A stretch of 64,000 bases of DNA, taken from assembly GCA_027924585.1 (NCBI GenBank), contig BSBM01000826.1, forward strand, positions 16,136,001-16,200,000, in the 5' to 3' direction. Position numbers and translations under genes: made by a program. Below the pieces are notes generated by a model. That model was not told where the DNA came from. It saw only the letters and a list, made by a program, of their open reading frames with translations, and did no database searches. Below are positions 1-10,625 of the stretch, one piece after another. Every line of letters starts with the position of its first letter. Positions within the stretch are counted from its first letter, which is position 1. Source of the DNA: Larix kaempferi (Eukaryota > Streptophyta > Pinopsida > Pinales > Pinaceae).

Positions 1-683
1 TTGCTAAAACAATATGAATTATAAACTAGCATGAGCATTGATAAACATAACAAAGACATGAAATAGAAATGGTGAAAATCTTTCTTTTTTGTATTAAAAT
101 TTTACCTCAAGTGTAGAGGTTGGTGAGGTTCTTGCAATGATCCAAGAGGGTTGTTCCAAACTCCAACTTTTCTCCTTCTCTTTCTCCAATGGTGGAAATG
201 GGCCAAAAGGGGCACTCAATGGTGAAAGTAGCTCAAGGGTGAGCTAGGGTTTCAAGATTGATTTTGGCAGAGTAAGGGTGTATTTGATTGTGGATATGAA
301 ATGAGGGGTTTTCATCACCTATTTATAGGTTTTTAGTGGTGGAGTGTTGGCCCATGGTTTTGGGAACCATATGGGCTAGGTCATCTGTATAGGGTTTTTT
401 CCTCCTTTTTCCTCTTTTTCCTAATTTTTTAATATTTTTTATTCCCTTTTTAGAGGGTTTTTACTATTTTGGAGGAATTTTGGATAATTTTGGGGGAAAG
501 GGGGGTTTTTTAGCCTTTTGGAAGCTTTTTTGATGGTTTTGTGGCCTTTTGGAGGCTTTTTTAGGCCTTTTGGAGGCTTTTTAATGGGATTTTAGGGTTC
601 TGAAGGTAAATATGGTAGGAAATATGGACAAATGAGTCATGTAATGGGTAGATGAGGTAGTGAGCACTTTTTGGGTGTTAACA
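1..683 (-). repeat. 3' LTR of the gypsy element (partial)
   Basis: This matches 16491-17161 with a few percent differences and different copy number of a short repeat built on GCCTTTTGGAGGCTTTTTTAG (roughly 480-590 here, 16980-17065 there). A minus-strand TATA box (CTATTTATA on the plus strand) lies at 319-327. The remaining part of the LTR is left of the window. Confidence 0.88.
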
Positions 684-698
684 GATTGCCCCCTGATG
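684..698 (-). other. Polypurine tract of the gypsy element
   Basis: On the minus strand the bases just before the 3' LTR read CATCAGGGGGCAATC and then TGTTAACA. A purine run directly 5' of the 3' LTR is the usual plus-strand DNA primer site, and it fixes the orientation and the LTR edge at 683/684. Confidence 0.7.
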
Positions 699-701
699 TG
701 T

Positions 702-706
702 GAGGG
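702..706. repeat. Target site duplication GAGGG (left)
   Basis: GAGGG at 702-706 and again at 7467-7471 directly flank the nested LTR element 707-7466, as expected for a 5-bp retroviral-type integration. Confidence 0.9.
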
Positions 707-2732
707 TGTCATGTCCCAAATTTGGCATTGGGTCACAATGGCCTAATCACATTGGCCCTATTCATTAGAGTTTTTCAAATTGATGCTAAAGGTCAAATAA
801 TTGCCAAGGAGGAAAATTACTAGTTTCCTAGGTTTGGGGTGGAAGCTTTGGGATTTGGAATAATGGGGATAATAAATGATGTTTGAACATTAGAATGGAA
901 TAAATATTTAATAAAGGAGATAAATAAATATATACAAGTGAAAATCAAAGTGGCATTTGATCATGAAGACACATGGAGGAAGTGGGACCCACATATGGCT
1001 AGATTTCCCCACTACACTTGGCATAATTCTCTCACCAATTCGAATTCAAGGTGAATGGTAACATACTTGGGGGAGTCCACAAGGTATTATTCATTGCATG
1101 ACTCATCCAATGTCGAAATATAGAGGAAGAGTAACTCCCATGGAAGAGGAAGAGGCAATTTGGAGCTAGTGAGACACTTGGGCTAGATTCCCTAGCTCTA
1201 TGACAACAATGATGAAGATGCTATGACACCTATGAAACAAATCAGACCTGAAGGCTGACATATGACATATATGACATGTCAGGGCTAAAAATAGACTCCA
1301 AGAGGGCACTCATGGGTGTTAGGGCAGCTAATATGCTTCCACATGTGATTTGGTGGAAGTGGGAGACTAGGAATTGTTGTACAAGTGGCGTTCTTTGGAA
1401 TCTCTTCCCAACTTGAGTTGGCATGAGTCTCTTGGAAGGAATTCGACCCATGGAGGACATTAGAAGTTTATAAATGTCAATAACAAAGAATTAAACCATA
1501 TTTTGATCATTTGTAGAATTTGCAATTGCATTTGTGAAGAGGGAGAGCTAGTGGATGACTAGTTTCTTGCCTTAGCCAATTTCGAGGGTGAAAGATTCCC
1601 ATCCAAGTTGGTAATTGGAAAGGCCATTCAGACCTTTCATTTGGAGCTTTAATGGAGTCTTTATTTGTAGGTTTAAGCTACATGGCAGCTCATGGTTTCT
1701 TCTACTGCAGCTCACTCCTTCAACCATTTCCAGTTTTGATGGCATATTCTTGATCCTTGAGGGAGGGCATTTTTGGTGAGCTATTGTACTTTTTGGGGGA
1801 GATTCTAATGCCCCATTTATTTTTTAATATGAAGTAAATACTCTGTTCTTCATCTCCATAAATTTTCAGGTCGAAATTCCAAGTAGAAATGTATAAATCT
1901 CATTTTTAATGGAAGAACAATGCCATTTCCCCACTACCTTGTTGTGAACCAATGTATTGATGGCGATTTCGAATGAATGGCTGATTCTCTAATATATTTG
2001 TGATAAATATACTTCCATGGATATCTTCTACAAGTTTCATGTACTGTACTTGAGCATTTGAAGCATTTTTACTCAGTTTAGTTGTATTGGGAGGTGAAAT
2101 AGTGCCATTTCCCCAAGGGTCGAATTGGGGATTTTTGCAGTTGAATGGGAGAGGGTGAGAATAGTTGTAATAATCCATTAATGGTGCATATGAGACTTTA
2201 ATAACATACTTAACACATTACATACCTCTGTTAATAAATTTGAGTGGGTTTGGAGGCATTTGGGAAGCCATTTTCAGTACTTACCCCAAGGGGATTTGAA
2301 CCCCAAATTACTAGTAAAATTGCATACTTGGTCCAGAATCTTAAGAGAGTTTGCAGAGGTATTTTGGTGGCCATATATCATACCTGAACATCATATTCAA
2401 TTCTTAATATTATTCATACACCTTCCTTGAATATTTGAAGGCATTTGGAGTCAATTCGAGACCTAGAGACCAATACTAGTCAAAGGCAAATTACTAGTAA
2501 AGTTCCCTACATTGGCCAGAATTGAAAGAGTATTTGCAGAAGTATTTTAAAGGTCCAAAGGCATACCTAAAACACATATTTATGTTATTATATCATTCAT
2601 ATACCTTCTCAGAATATTTGGGATCATTTGGGGCAAATTTGGGACATAGAGAGCAAAACTAGTCAAAGGTCGAACTGAGGAAAAAAGTGGAAAATTGCCA
2701 TTTTAATAAAATTCCTAATAAGGGACATTACA
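707..2732 (+). repeat. 5' LTR of the non-autonomous element
   Basis: It begins TGTCATGTCCC and ends GGGACATTACA, an imperfect inverted pair, and is followed after one base by the primer site. Matching copy at 5445-7466. Antisense ORFs of 77-90 codons near 1906-2178 and 6678-6911 are the same LTR segment and are not taken as genes. Confidence 0.93.
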
Positions 2733-2733
2733 G

Positions 2734-2745
2734 TGGTATCAGAGC
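2734..2745 (+). other. Primer binding site, initiator Met tRNA
   Basis: TGGTATCAGAGC is the standard plant PBS complementary to the 3' end of initiator methionine tRNA. It lies one base after the LTR end at 2732. Confidence 0.95.
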
Positions 2746-2789
2746 ATGGTCCTTGCACCTGTGCATTAGGTACATACATTCAAGAATAA

Positions 2790-4874
2790 TTGGCAGCCAT
2801 TTCTTACTATTATGATGAATCCTATGAGTACAATTCTTATGAGGAATATGCAGATGCTTGTGAGCAATATGAAGCAGAATGTGAATGGTATGAGGAAGAG
2901 GTGCCATCATGCAACACTTCTTACAATTTCAAGAGAAATGAAGATTATTCTTATGACTTTAAATCTGATGAATATGAGTGTTGCACACCAACCAAGGATA
3001 ATTCTATGAGTGAGTTCCAAAGATGGAGAGCAAAATATAAAACCTTGCCCCAACAATATCAAAAATATCAAGAATATCTTGCTTTTAGCAAAAATACACA
3101 AAATGCCATGTCTTTTGAGTACTATGTTGTACATGTTTTTGAAAATAGGCCCAAAAATGAAGATGTGGAGTTAGAGAAGAAAGTTTTATGCCCTTCTTGT
3201 AAAAACCCTTGGAGCGAGTATCATATATGTGTGCATGAAATGATGTCCTCCTTGAGGAGAGCTTTTGAGATTTATTCAAGAAGAGATTCCAAATATATTG
3301 ATCCTAAGGAAAACAAGGGGAAAAATGCATCAGCTTGCTTTAAGGAGCAAAAGAAAGAGACATCACAAGAGCATGAAGAAGATTCTATTGAAAATATGGA
3401 AGATCATTTCGAGACACCTTCTAGCTTAGACATGAACCAAAGAGCATCTACTGATGGATGCTTAAACTATGAAGGAGTACCTACTGATGGCTGCTCACAC
3501 CTCTATGTTGGTGACATAGAGATCACTTTTGAAAGTGTTTCTACAAGTACAAGTTTCATTAAGCATGATAATGAAGACCTTGTAGCAGTTGAAGAAGAAC
3601 CAAGATCAACTTCCCCATCACCACTTGAGCTTCATGAAGTTGGTCCAAGCAAAATTGAAGAAGATGAGGAGGTTCATTTGCAAGAGCCTCATTTTCTTGA
3701 AGGGTCCTTAAAGATGAATGAAAATAAGATCCAAGAGTCCCTCAGCATTCTCCATGACACTCAAGCATTGGTGTCAAATTCTTGTTGGAGAGCTACTTCA
3801 TTGGAGGAAACATCCTTCCTTGAAGACATGGAGAAGATTCAAAGAGCAATGTGCCACATCAAAGGCAATTTCATGTCTTTGATTTTTGATAGAAACCATT
3901 TGTTTGAGCTTAATGAATTGTTACATGATGCATACTTGAAGAATAATGAGGATATTCATAAGCTCACAATTCAAAATGAGCAACTTCTTGAAAAGTTGAA
4001 AGATACTTGTTTTTCCTCCTATGTTTCAGATTGTCAAATGGTAGATTGTTTGGAGGATTCTCATGACATGGTGGATCATGAGAAATGTGGGAATTTGAAT
4101 GTGCTTAATGTGTTTGAAGATGAACTTGAAGAGATACAAACACTTGATGTGGTGGAAGAGGAATTTGAATTTTCTCTTGATGAAGGTTATGCAATTTTTA
4201 AAGAAGAGCATGATTCCTCTACATTGGAACCAAACTATGACAAAGAGTTCACACTTTTGAAGGAGCTGCATGATACTACCCATATGGATCTTTCCCATGA
4301 TGAAACTTCTATACTTTTTGATCATTTGGGTGATTTGGTTCATTCTCCTACATCCTACAATTCCATGTTTTGTATCATTAGTCTCAATGAAGTATGGGTG
4401 AAAGGGTTCTTTTTTATGGTGCCACATGAGGAGTGTGGAACTCCTAGATTTACTTTTTATGATGATATGGTTGGAGAACATTCTTATTCACATTTGCAGC
4501 AGCATCCTTTGTTACTTCATGATGATGCACATCTACATGGATGCACCTATGATATGCATTTGAGTCGCTTGAAGACTCATGGTTTTTCTTGCTCAACACT
4601 TGATTCATTTGATGTTGGAGGAACTTCATCCAACACTTGGGTGAATAGATTTATGATTGGTGAACATTTTTGTTGCAAGCCACATACTTTGTTATATCTT
4701 TATGACTCTCACATTCAGGGATGTATGGGTGAGACTTCTTTGAATCATTTGAAGTCTCCTTGTTTTTTCTGCTCATTATTTGGTTCAGATTTTAGTGGAG
4801 ATTCTTCATTCACTTCTTGGATGAAAGAATACATGGCTGAACATTTTGATGCATATGACATCCTTTTGGAGTAG
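2790..4874 (+). CDS. 694-codon ORF of unknown function in the non-autonomous LTR element
   Basis: I do not recognise this protein. The frame is open for 694 codons, starting 57 bp after the LTR end. The frame opens right after a TAA with TTGGCAGCC; this looks like an ATGGCAGCC start changed to TTG, and the first in-frame ATG is at 3006 (residue 73). Residues 1-70 are rich in Tyr, Glu and Asp. Residues about 134-149 hold CPSC, then H, C and H (CPSCKNPWSEYHICVH), a possible zinc site. Residues 190-310 are acidic and Ser/Thr rich; about 330-410 look helical. Residues about 560-690 contain two related segments of about 60 residues, each with LHD/LYD, HGC/QGC, a Cys-rich stretch and a Trp. Being the only long ORF after the PBS, a gag-like role is my inference; no capsid signature is visible. 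Confidence 0.75.
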   Translation: MAAISYYYDESYEYNSYEEYADACEQYEAECEWYEEEVPSCNTSYNFKRNEDYSYDFKSDEYECCTPTKDNSMSEFQRWRAKYKTLPQQYQKYQEYLAFSKNTQNAMSFEYYVVHVFENRPKNEDVELEKKVLCPSCKNPWSEYHICVHEMMSSLRRAFEIYSRRDSKYIDPKENKGKNASACFKEQKKETSQEHEEDSIENMEDHFETPSSLDMNQRASTDGCLNYEGVPTDGCSHLYVGDIEITFESVSTSTSFIKHDNEDLVAVEEEPRSTSPSPLELHEVGPSKIEEDEEVHLQEPHFLEGSLKMNENKIQESLSILHDTQALVSNSCWRATSLEETSFLEDMEKIQRAMCHIKGNFMSLIFDRNHLFELNELLHDAYLKNNEDIHKLTIQNEQLLEKLKDTCFSSYVSDCQMVDCLEDSHDMVDHEKCGNLNVLNVFEDELEEIQTLDVVEEEFEFSLDEGYAIFKEEHDSSTLEPNYDKEFTLLKELHDTTHMDLSHDETSILFDHLGDLVHSPTSYNSMFCIISLNEVWVKGFFFMVPHEECGTPRFTFYDDMVGEHSYSHLQQHPLLLHDDAHLHGCTYDMHLSRLKTHGFSCSTLDSFDVGGTSSNTWVNRFMIGEHFCCKPHTLLYLYDSHIQGCMGETSLNHLKSPCFFCSLFGSDFSGDSSFTSWMKEYMAEHFDAYDILLE

Positions 4875-5561
4875 CATTATAGAACATGGGATCCTCACCT
4901 ATGTCATTGGAGCAGATTTGATTGGTCACTTGAAGCTTGTATGCACTCGGAAAATGGTGGTCTACTTGCTTGGAGGTATAAGCACTTTCATGACTCTTTG
5001 ATGAAGCATATCCTTGATGTACATTTTCATTATGTTGTTATGTACTTTGATGATATATATTTGGTACTCATGATGTTTGGAAGGAGGCATACAAGAAAAT
5101 GGGATCCAGGAATCCTCTTAACTAATGGTATGGGTTGGAGAGCACTCTTAATTATTGGGGTGCAATACAAGCAATGGGACCCTGGAATAATTTTTATCTC
5201 ATTGGTTTCAAATTTTTTGGGGAAACAAGCAGTATGGGATATGGATTTCCCACTTAATAAAGTGACTTTTATTAGAGTAGTGCAGCAGCAAGCATGGTGG
5301 TTCCTCTATAAAATCTTCATGGAAACTCAAAGACTCAAGGTTGGGCAATTCAATGGCAACTTCAAAGAATTATACAGAAAGCGAGTTCTTCAACACCCAT
5401 GTTTAAAATTGCTTGAGGACAAGCAATATTGGGAAGGGAGGATTTTTCATGTCCCAAATTTGTCATTGGGTCACAATGGCCTAATCACATTGGCCCTATT
5501 CATTAGATTTTTTCAAATTGATGCTAAAGGTCAAATAATTGCCAAGGAGGAAAATTACTAG
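4875..5561 (+). CDS. In-frame extension after a TAG stop, unknown product
   Basis: After the TAG at 4872-4874 the same frame stays open for another 228 codons, with the first ATG at 4941, and runs through the polypurine tract into the 3' LTR. The part before the LTR contains repeated WDP motifs (TWDPHL, KWDPGIL, QWDPGII) and many aromatic residues. It may be the C-terminal part of the upstream protein lost to a nonsense change, a readthrough extension, or a second ORF. The base context after the stop (TAG CAT TAT) is not the classical CARYYA readthrough context. I recognise no domain. Confidence 0.5.
   Translation, partial: HYRTWDPHLCHWSRFDWSLEACMHSENGGLLAWRYKHFHDSLMKHILDVHFHYVVMYFDDIYLVLMMFGRRHTRKWDPGILLTNGMGWRALLIIGVQYKQWDPGIIFISLVSNFLGKQAVWDMDFPLNKVTFIRVVQQQAWWFLYKIFMETQRLKVGQFNGNFKELYRKRVLQHPCLKLLEDKQYWEGRIFHVPNLSLGHNGLITLALFIRFFQIDAKGQIIAKEENY
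5431..5442 (+). other. Polypurine tract of the non-autonomous element
   Basis: GGGAAGGGAGGA lies two bases before the 3' LTR, the normal place for the plus-strand primer. Confidence 0.85.
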
Positions 5562-7466
5562 TTTCCTAGGTTTTGGGTGGAAGCTTTGGGATTTGGAATA
5601 ATGGGGATAATAAATGATGTTTGAACATTAGAATGGCATAAATATTTAATAAAGGAGCTAAATAAATATATACAAGTGAAAATCAAAGTGGCATTTGATC
5701 ATGAAGACACATGGAGGAAGTGGGACCCACATATGGCTAGATTTCCCCACTACACTTGGCATCATTCTCTCACCAATTCGAATTCAAGGTGAATGGTAAC
5801 ATACTTGGAGGAGTCCAAAAGGTATTATTAATTGCATGACTCATCCAAGGTTGAAATATAGAGGAAGAGTAACTCCCATGGAAGAGGAAGAAGCAATTTG
5901 GAGCTAGTGAGACACTTGGGCTAGATTCCCTAGCTCTATGACAACAATGATGAAGATGTTATGACACCTATGACACAAATCAGACCTGAAGGCTGACATA
6001 TGACATATATGACATGTCAGGGCTAAAAATAGACTCCAAGAGGGTGCTCAAGGGTGTTAGGGAAGCTAAGATGCTTCCACATTTGGTGGAAGTGGGAGAC
6101 TAGGAATTGTTGTACAAGTGGCGTTCTTTGGAATCTCTTCCCAACTTGAGTTGGCATGAGTCTCTTGGAAGGAATTCGACCCATGCAGGACATTAGAAGT
6201 TTATAAATGTCAATAACAAAGAATGAAACCAGCTTTTGATCATTTGTAGAATTTGCAATTGCATTTGTGAAGAGGGAGAGCTAGTGGATGACTAGTTTCT
6301 TGCCTTAGCCAATTTCGAGGGTGAAAGATTCCCATCCAAGTTGGTAATTGGAAAGGCCATTCAGACCTTTCATTTGGAGATTTAATGGAGTCTTTATTTG
6401 TAGGTGTAAGCTACAGGGCAGCTCATGTTTTCTTCTATTGCAGCTCACTCCTTCAACCATTTCCAGTTTTGATGGCATATTCTTGATCCTTGAGGGAGGG
6501 CGTTTTTGGTGAGCTATTGTACTTTTGGGGGGAGATTCGAATGCCCCATTTATTTTGTAATATGAAGTAAATACTCTGTTCTTCATCTCCACAAAGTTTC
6601 AGGTCGAAATTCCAAGTAGAAATGTATAAATCTCATTTTTAATGGAAGAACAATGCCATTTCCCCACTACCTTGTTGTTAACCAATGTATTGATGGTGAT
6701 TTCGAATGAATGGCTGATTCTTTGATATATTTGTGATAAATATACTTCCATGGATGTCTTCTACAAGTTTCATGTATTGTACTTGATCATTTGAAGCATT
6801 TTTACTCAGTTTAGTTGTATTGGGAGGTGAAATAGTGCCATTTCCCCAAGGGTCGAATTGGGGATTTTTGCAGTTGAATGGGAGAGGGTGAGAATAGTTG
6901 TAATAATCCATTAATGGTGCATATGAGACTTTAATAACATACTTAACACATTACATACCTCTGTTAATAAATTTGAGTGGGTTTGGAGGCATTTGGGAAG
7001 CCATTTTCAGTACTTACCCCAAGGGGATTTGAACCCCAAATTACTAGTAAAATTGCATACTTGGTCCAGAATCTTAAGAGAGTTTGCAGAGGTATTTTGG
7101 TGGCCATATATCATACCTGAACATCATATTCAAGTATTAATATTATTCATACACCTTCCTTGAAGATTTGAAGGCATTTGGAGTCAATTCGAGACCTAGA
7201 GACCAATACTAGTCAAAGGCAAATTACTAGTAAAGTTCCCTACATTGGCCAGAATTGAAAGAGTATTTGCAGAAGTATTTTAAAGGTCCAAAGGCATCCC
7301 TAAAACACATATTTATATTATGATATCATTCATATACCTTCTCAGAAGATTTGGGATCATTTGGGGCAAATTTGGGACATAGAGAGCAAAACTAGTCAAA
7401 GGTCAAACTGAGGAAAAAAAGTGGAAAATTGCCATTTTAATAAAATTCCTAATAAGGGACATTACA
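5445..7466 (+). repeat. 3' LTR of the non-autonomous element
   Basis: It matches 707-2732 along its whole length. The first bases are TTTC where the 5' LTR has TGTC, so the terminal TG has mutated. It ends ATTACA at 7466, followed by the GAGGG duplication. Confidence 0.93.
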
Positions 7467-7471
7467 GAGGG
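7467..7471. repeat. Target site duplication GAGGG (right)
   Basis: Right partner of 702-706. Confidence 0.9.
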
Positions 7472-9242
7472 CAGGAGCTCATCATATGGCCGATAGACGT
7501 CATAAGTCTTGTATGGTTTTCCTGGGGTGTGGAGAAGAGAAGAAACAAACTGGAGCTCGGAACAATGGTCCCGAACAAACTGCAAAAACTAAAAGTACAT
7601 AACCTCAATAATGGATGAGGAATAATCTGATCATATGGACGAGGCGGGCATTCCCATGCTCATATCAAGATATAGAACAATAATAACAATGGGGTCCAAA
7701 ATATGGGGACCTGACATATACATGACCTTAAATAAGGAATGAGGAAGAATCTCAATATATGGACGAGGCGGGCATACCCATGCTCGTAGCAGGATACATA
7801 AAAAATAATAGTGAGGCCCAAAACAAGGGAGACCTGTAGTATACATAGAGAACCACTGTGTACATCATAAGGGTCCAGAGGGGACACAAATCTGGGACAT
7901 ACTGCTGGGATGACCATGTCTGAGCTGAAGAACTGATACACTGGAATAACAACAGTGCTACTGAGTGGGGTACCAGAGGAACTGATGAGTTGCTGGATCA
8001 TAGTGACGGGGAGTCATACTCTCAATGGTACACTGAACTGGAACTGAACTGGGTACTCAAGGAAGCATATAACTGGATGGCTTTCGAATACAATCGCCAA
8101 CGTAACTCGGACATCCACAGGAACATATAACTGGGCGTTCCGAAGTGACTCACCAATGTGCTAGAGTCGGGGGAGATCCGGGGTCTTCGACCAATAATGG
8201 AAGGGATATAAACCATGCACGATTCTCAATGATGCGATCAAGGTGTTGAAGTCGAGCATGTGAGAAACAACCACTCGGAGAGGCAATGATGACTCCTCTC
8301 AAAACAGTCCGTAGGCACTCACCACAGATGGTGATGGGTCCAAGGCGCAGGGACCTCTAGGTCTATCCTCTGGAAGAGATGGGCTGTCGTTGATAGAGGG
8401 AGACCTGCAACTATCAAGGCAATGATGTGTCCTTGACAGGAGCGCAAGGTGGAGAACCAAAGTGTGAGAGCACTGATGGTAGGACTGACAAACTGTGGGG
8501 GATAACTGGGTAAGTAGAGTGGGTGGACTCAAACTTTCTTTGTTCAGAGTATAATGGCGGGGATGATCGGGCAGCATATGAAACTGAGTGATGGGAAAGG
8601 GATCATAGCTGTAATGGATCAAGGATAGTGACTGGGATGAGGGATACTCATGCTGGTGTAAAATGGCAGGAGACTGCAGAATACTCTGAACAAAGGCGAC
8701 CTAATTGGGGATGCTACCAAGATGATCGATCATAGTGCCAAGAGGAACGGGGGGACTTCTTCATGGGTTAAGGAACTAGAGAAGTGAGTAAAAAATGGTA
8801 CTGTTGTGTGGATTTATATGAGCCCAGGACAGTTCATGCTCATGATTGCTTTCAATTTTAAGGAGTCTGAAAGCGATAAGAAGACTCTGAAATAATGGAA
8901 TGGTACTGTCATGTGGATTTGTACGAGCCCGGGACAGTGCATGCTCATGGTTGCTTTCAATTTTAGAGAGTCTGAAAGTGATAAGAAGACTCCAGGGGGT
9001 TGCTTTTTCGTGTGTTAGTCTCCAAGGCCCAAAGAAGCATAAAAGGATGCAATGAAGAACTCTTCTAGCCGGTGTGACTAGAGTATGCCTTTTTCATAAT
9101 TAGTCTACCAGGTCCAGAAAAGGGTTAAACTTATACCAGATAGACGCCCTTTCAGGTACTTTAACGAGCATGAAAGGAAGCAAGATTGCTCGGCGATCTT
9201 TTCATTGTTTTAGGAGTCAGAAAAGAGCTTAACAGAAACTCC
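7472..9242 (-). other. Non-coding 3' part of the gypsy element with short tandem repeats
   Basis: No RNase H or integrase motif is visible on either strand. Two pairs of direct repeats stand out: about 123 bp apart near 7630 and 7753 (ATGGACGAGGCGGGCAT in both), and about 107 bp apart near 8792 and 8899 (GCTTTCAATTTTA in both). This stretch replaces the integrase region expected in an autonomous Tat element. Confidence 0.6.
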
Positions 9243-10622
9243 CTAAGTTCCTTTTTCATAAAGGACTTGTCCAGCCCGAAAAAGGGATAAAATTATACCG
9301 AACAAAAGGAATGGCCAGGCAAGGAGGAAGTGCTCAATCAAGGAACATTTATGATGACCAAGAACGAGGGTAGGGGGGAACACTAGTGGGCCTCCTTGCG
9401 GGATAATGAATGGTGGAAAAATAAAATAATTGCAGTATGACAGGAGTGAATGGCTCATGTAAAAATGTGGAACAATCCGATGGTGACCGATGTGGCACGC
9501 AAATCGAGGCAACAAGGTGTCGGGACACGATGTTGAAACTATACCAAGTGAGAGTGAGAAATGATCTCCCGAAGGAGGGAATAGGAAGGGGATTGTGTGG
9601 GTGGCTTTCAGGGGATCAACAGCAATTCCTTTCTGGGAAACAATGAAACCCAACAACTGGCCTGCTGGAACGCAAAAGACACACTTGTGTGGGTTCAAGC
9701 GGATTTTATATTTCTGACAATGCAGGAAAACTTGTCGGAGGTCATTAAGGTGGTCGGATCGTGTTCGGGAACGAGTTGTAAGGCCGTCAAGATAGACTAG
9801 CAGGATGTGGACCAAGTCATGAAAACAACAGGTCATGGCCCGCTGGAAGGTGGCACCAGCATTTTTGAGGCCGAAACGCATGACGCGATAGGCGAAGGTG
9901 CCCCATTGGGTGGTAAAGGAAGTCTTGTAATGATCCTCCTTACGGATCTGAATCTGATTGTATCCGAAAAAATCATCCATGAAAGATAGGACTTCATGCC
10001 CCGCACACGCATTGATGAGTTGGTCAATAAATGGCATGAGGAAGTTGTCTTTGGGACAGGCACGGTTTAAATCACGGAAGTCAGTACATACTCTAATGGT
10101 GCCGTGCTTTTTGTTAACAGGAACGGGATTTGAAACCCAAGTGGTATAAGAAATAGGATAAATGAATCTTGCTTTGCGAATTTTCTCTACCTCGGCTTTA
10201 ATAGCGGGGAGCTTGGAAGGATGAATGGGGCACTGTTTCTGACGAACGGGGGGTACATCAGGCCATGTGTCAATGTGGTGTTTGATAATGGCGGGGTCAA
10301 GACCAGGCATTTCGGTATAGGACCAGGCAAAGACATCACGGAATTCTTGGAAGAGTTTTTTTTATTCTCCAATCTCATGCTCACTGCAGGAAGCTCCTAA
10401 GGTAATGATTTCAAGAGCACCAGGTGGGTCAGATATATCTATGTGGATGACGGGTGAGATGTTGGCCATGTTACCTTCCTCAAAGGCATCAGGAGCAGGA
10501 ATAGGATCCTTAAACCGGTCGACTTTAGTGGGAAGGAAATCTTTGGACTCAACCGCGAGTTGCGTAGCTGTGGTAGACGAGGATTCTTCTGGGAGGAAAC
10601 AGGAACGATGGTGCATGTCATC
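9243..10622 (-). pseudogene. Gypsy reverse transcriptase and preceding linker (broken)
   Basis: The RT frame starts near 10310 (MPGLDPAIIKHHIDTWPD). Visible RT blocks are CTDFRDLNRACPKD, FMDDFFGYNQIQI and FGLKNAGATFQR. The catalytic YLDD box reads YLDG, so one of the two metal-binding aspartates is lost. After about 9500 the match stops (VDPLKA followed by unrelated residues), suggesting a frameshift. A TAA at 10362-10364 separates the RT from an acidic linker (10365-10622) that ends at TAG 10623-10625. The tat/athila-type RT wording supports a Tat-lineage Ty3/gypsy assignment. No RNase H follows. Confidence 0.85.
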
Positions 10623-10625
10623 CTA

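Larger units (their letters stand above)
707..7466 (+). mobile_element. Complete non-autonomous LTR retrotransposon with its own ORF, nested in the gypsy element
   Basis: The element is 6.76 kb: LTR 707-2732, primer site 2734-2745, internal region 2733-5444, polypurine tract 5431-5442, LTR 5445-7466, all flanked by GAGGG. The two LTRs (2026 and 2022 bp) are nearly the same; by eye about four mismatches occur in the first 140 bp. No protease, reverse transcriptase, RNase H or integrase motif is visible in the 2.7-kb internal region, so movement must have relied on enzymes from another element. It resembles the large retrotransposon derivative (LARD) class in layout, but it keeps a long ORF. 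It inserted into the 3' end of the gypsy element, a few bases from that element's polypurine tract. Confidence 0.93.

Noticed and set aside
1906-2178. Antisense ORF in the LTR, repeated at 6678-6911
   Set aside because: Same LTR sequence twice; no motif, and it differs in length through single base changes.
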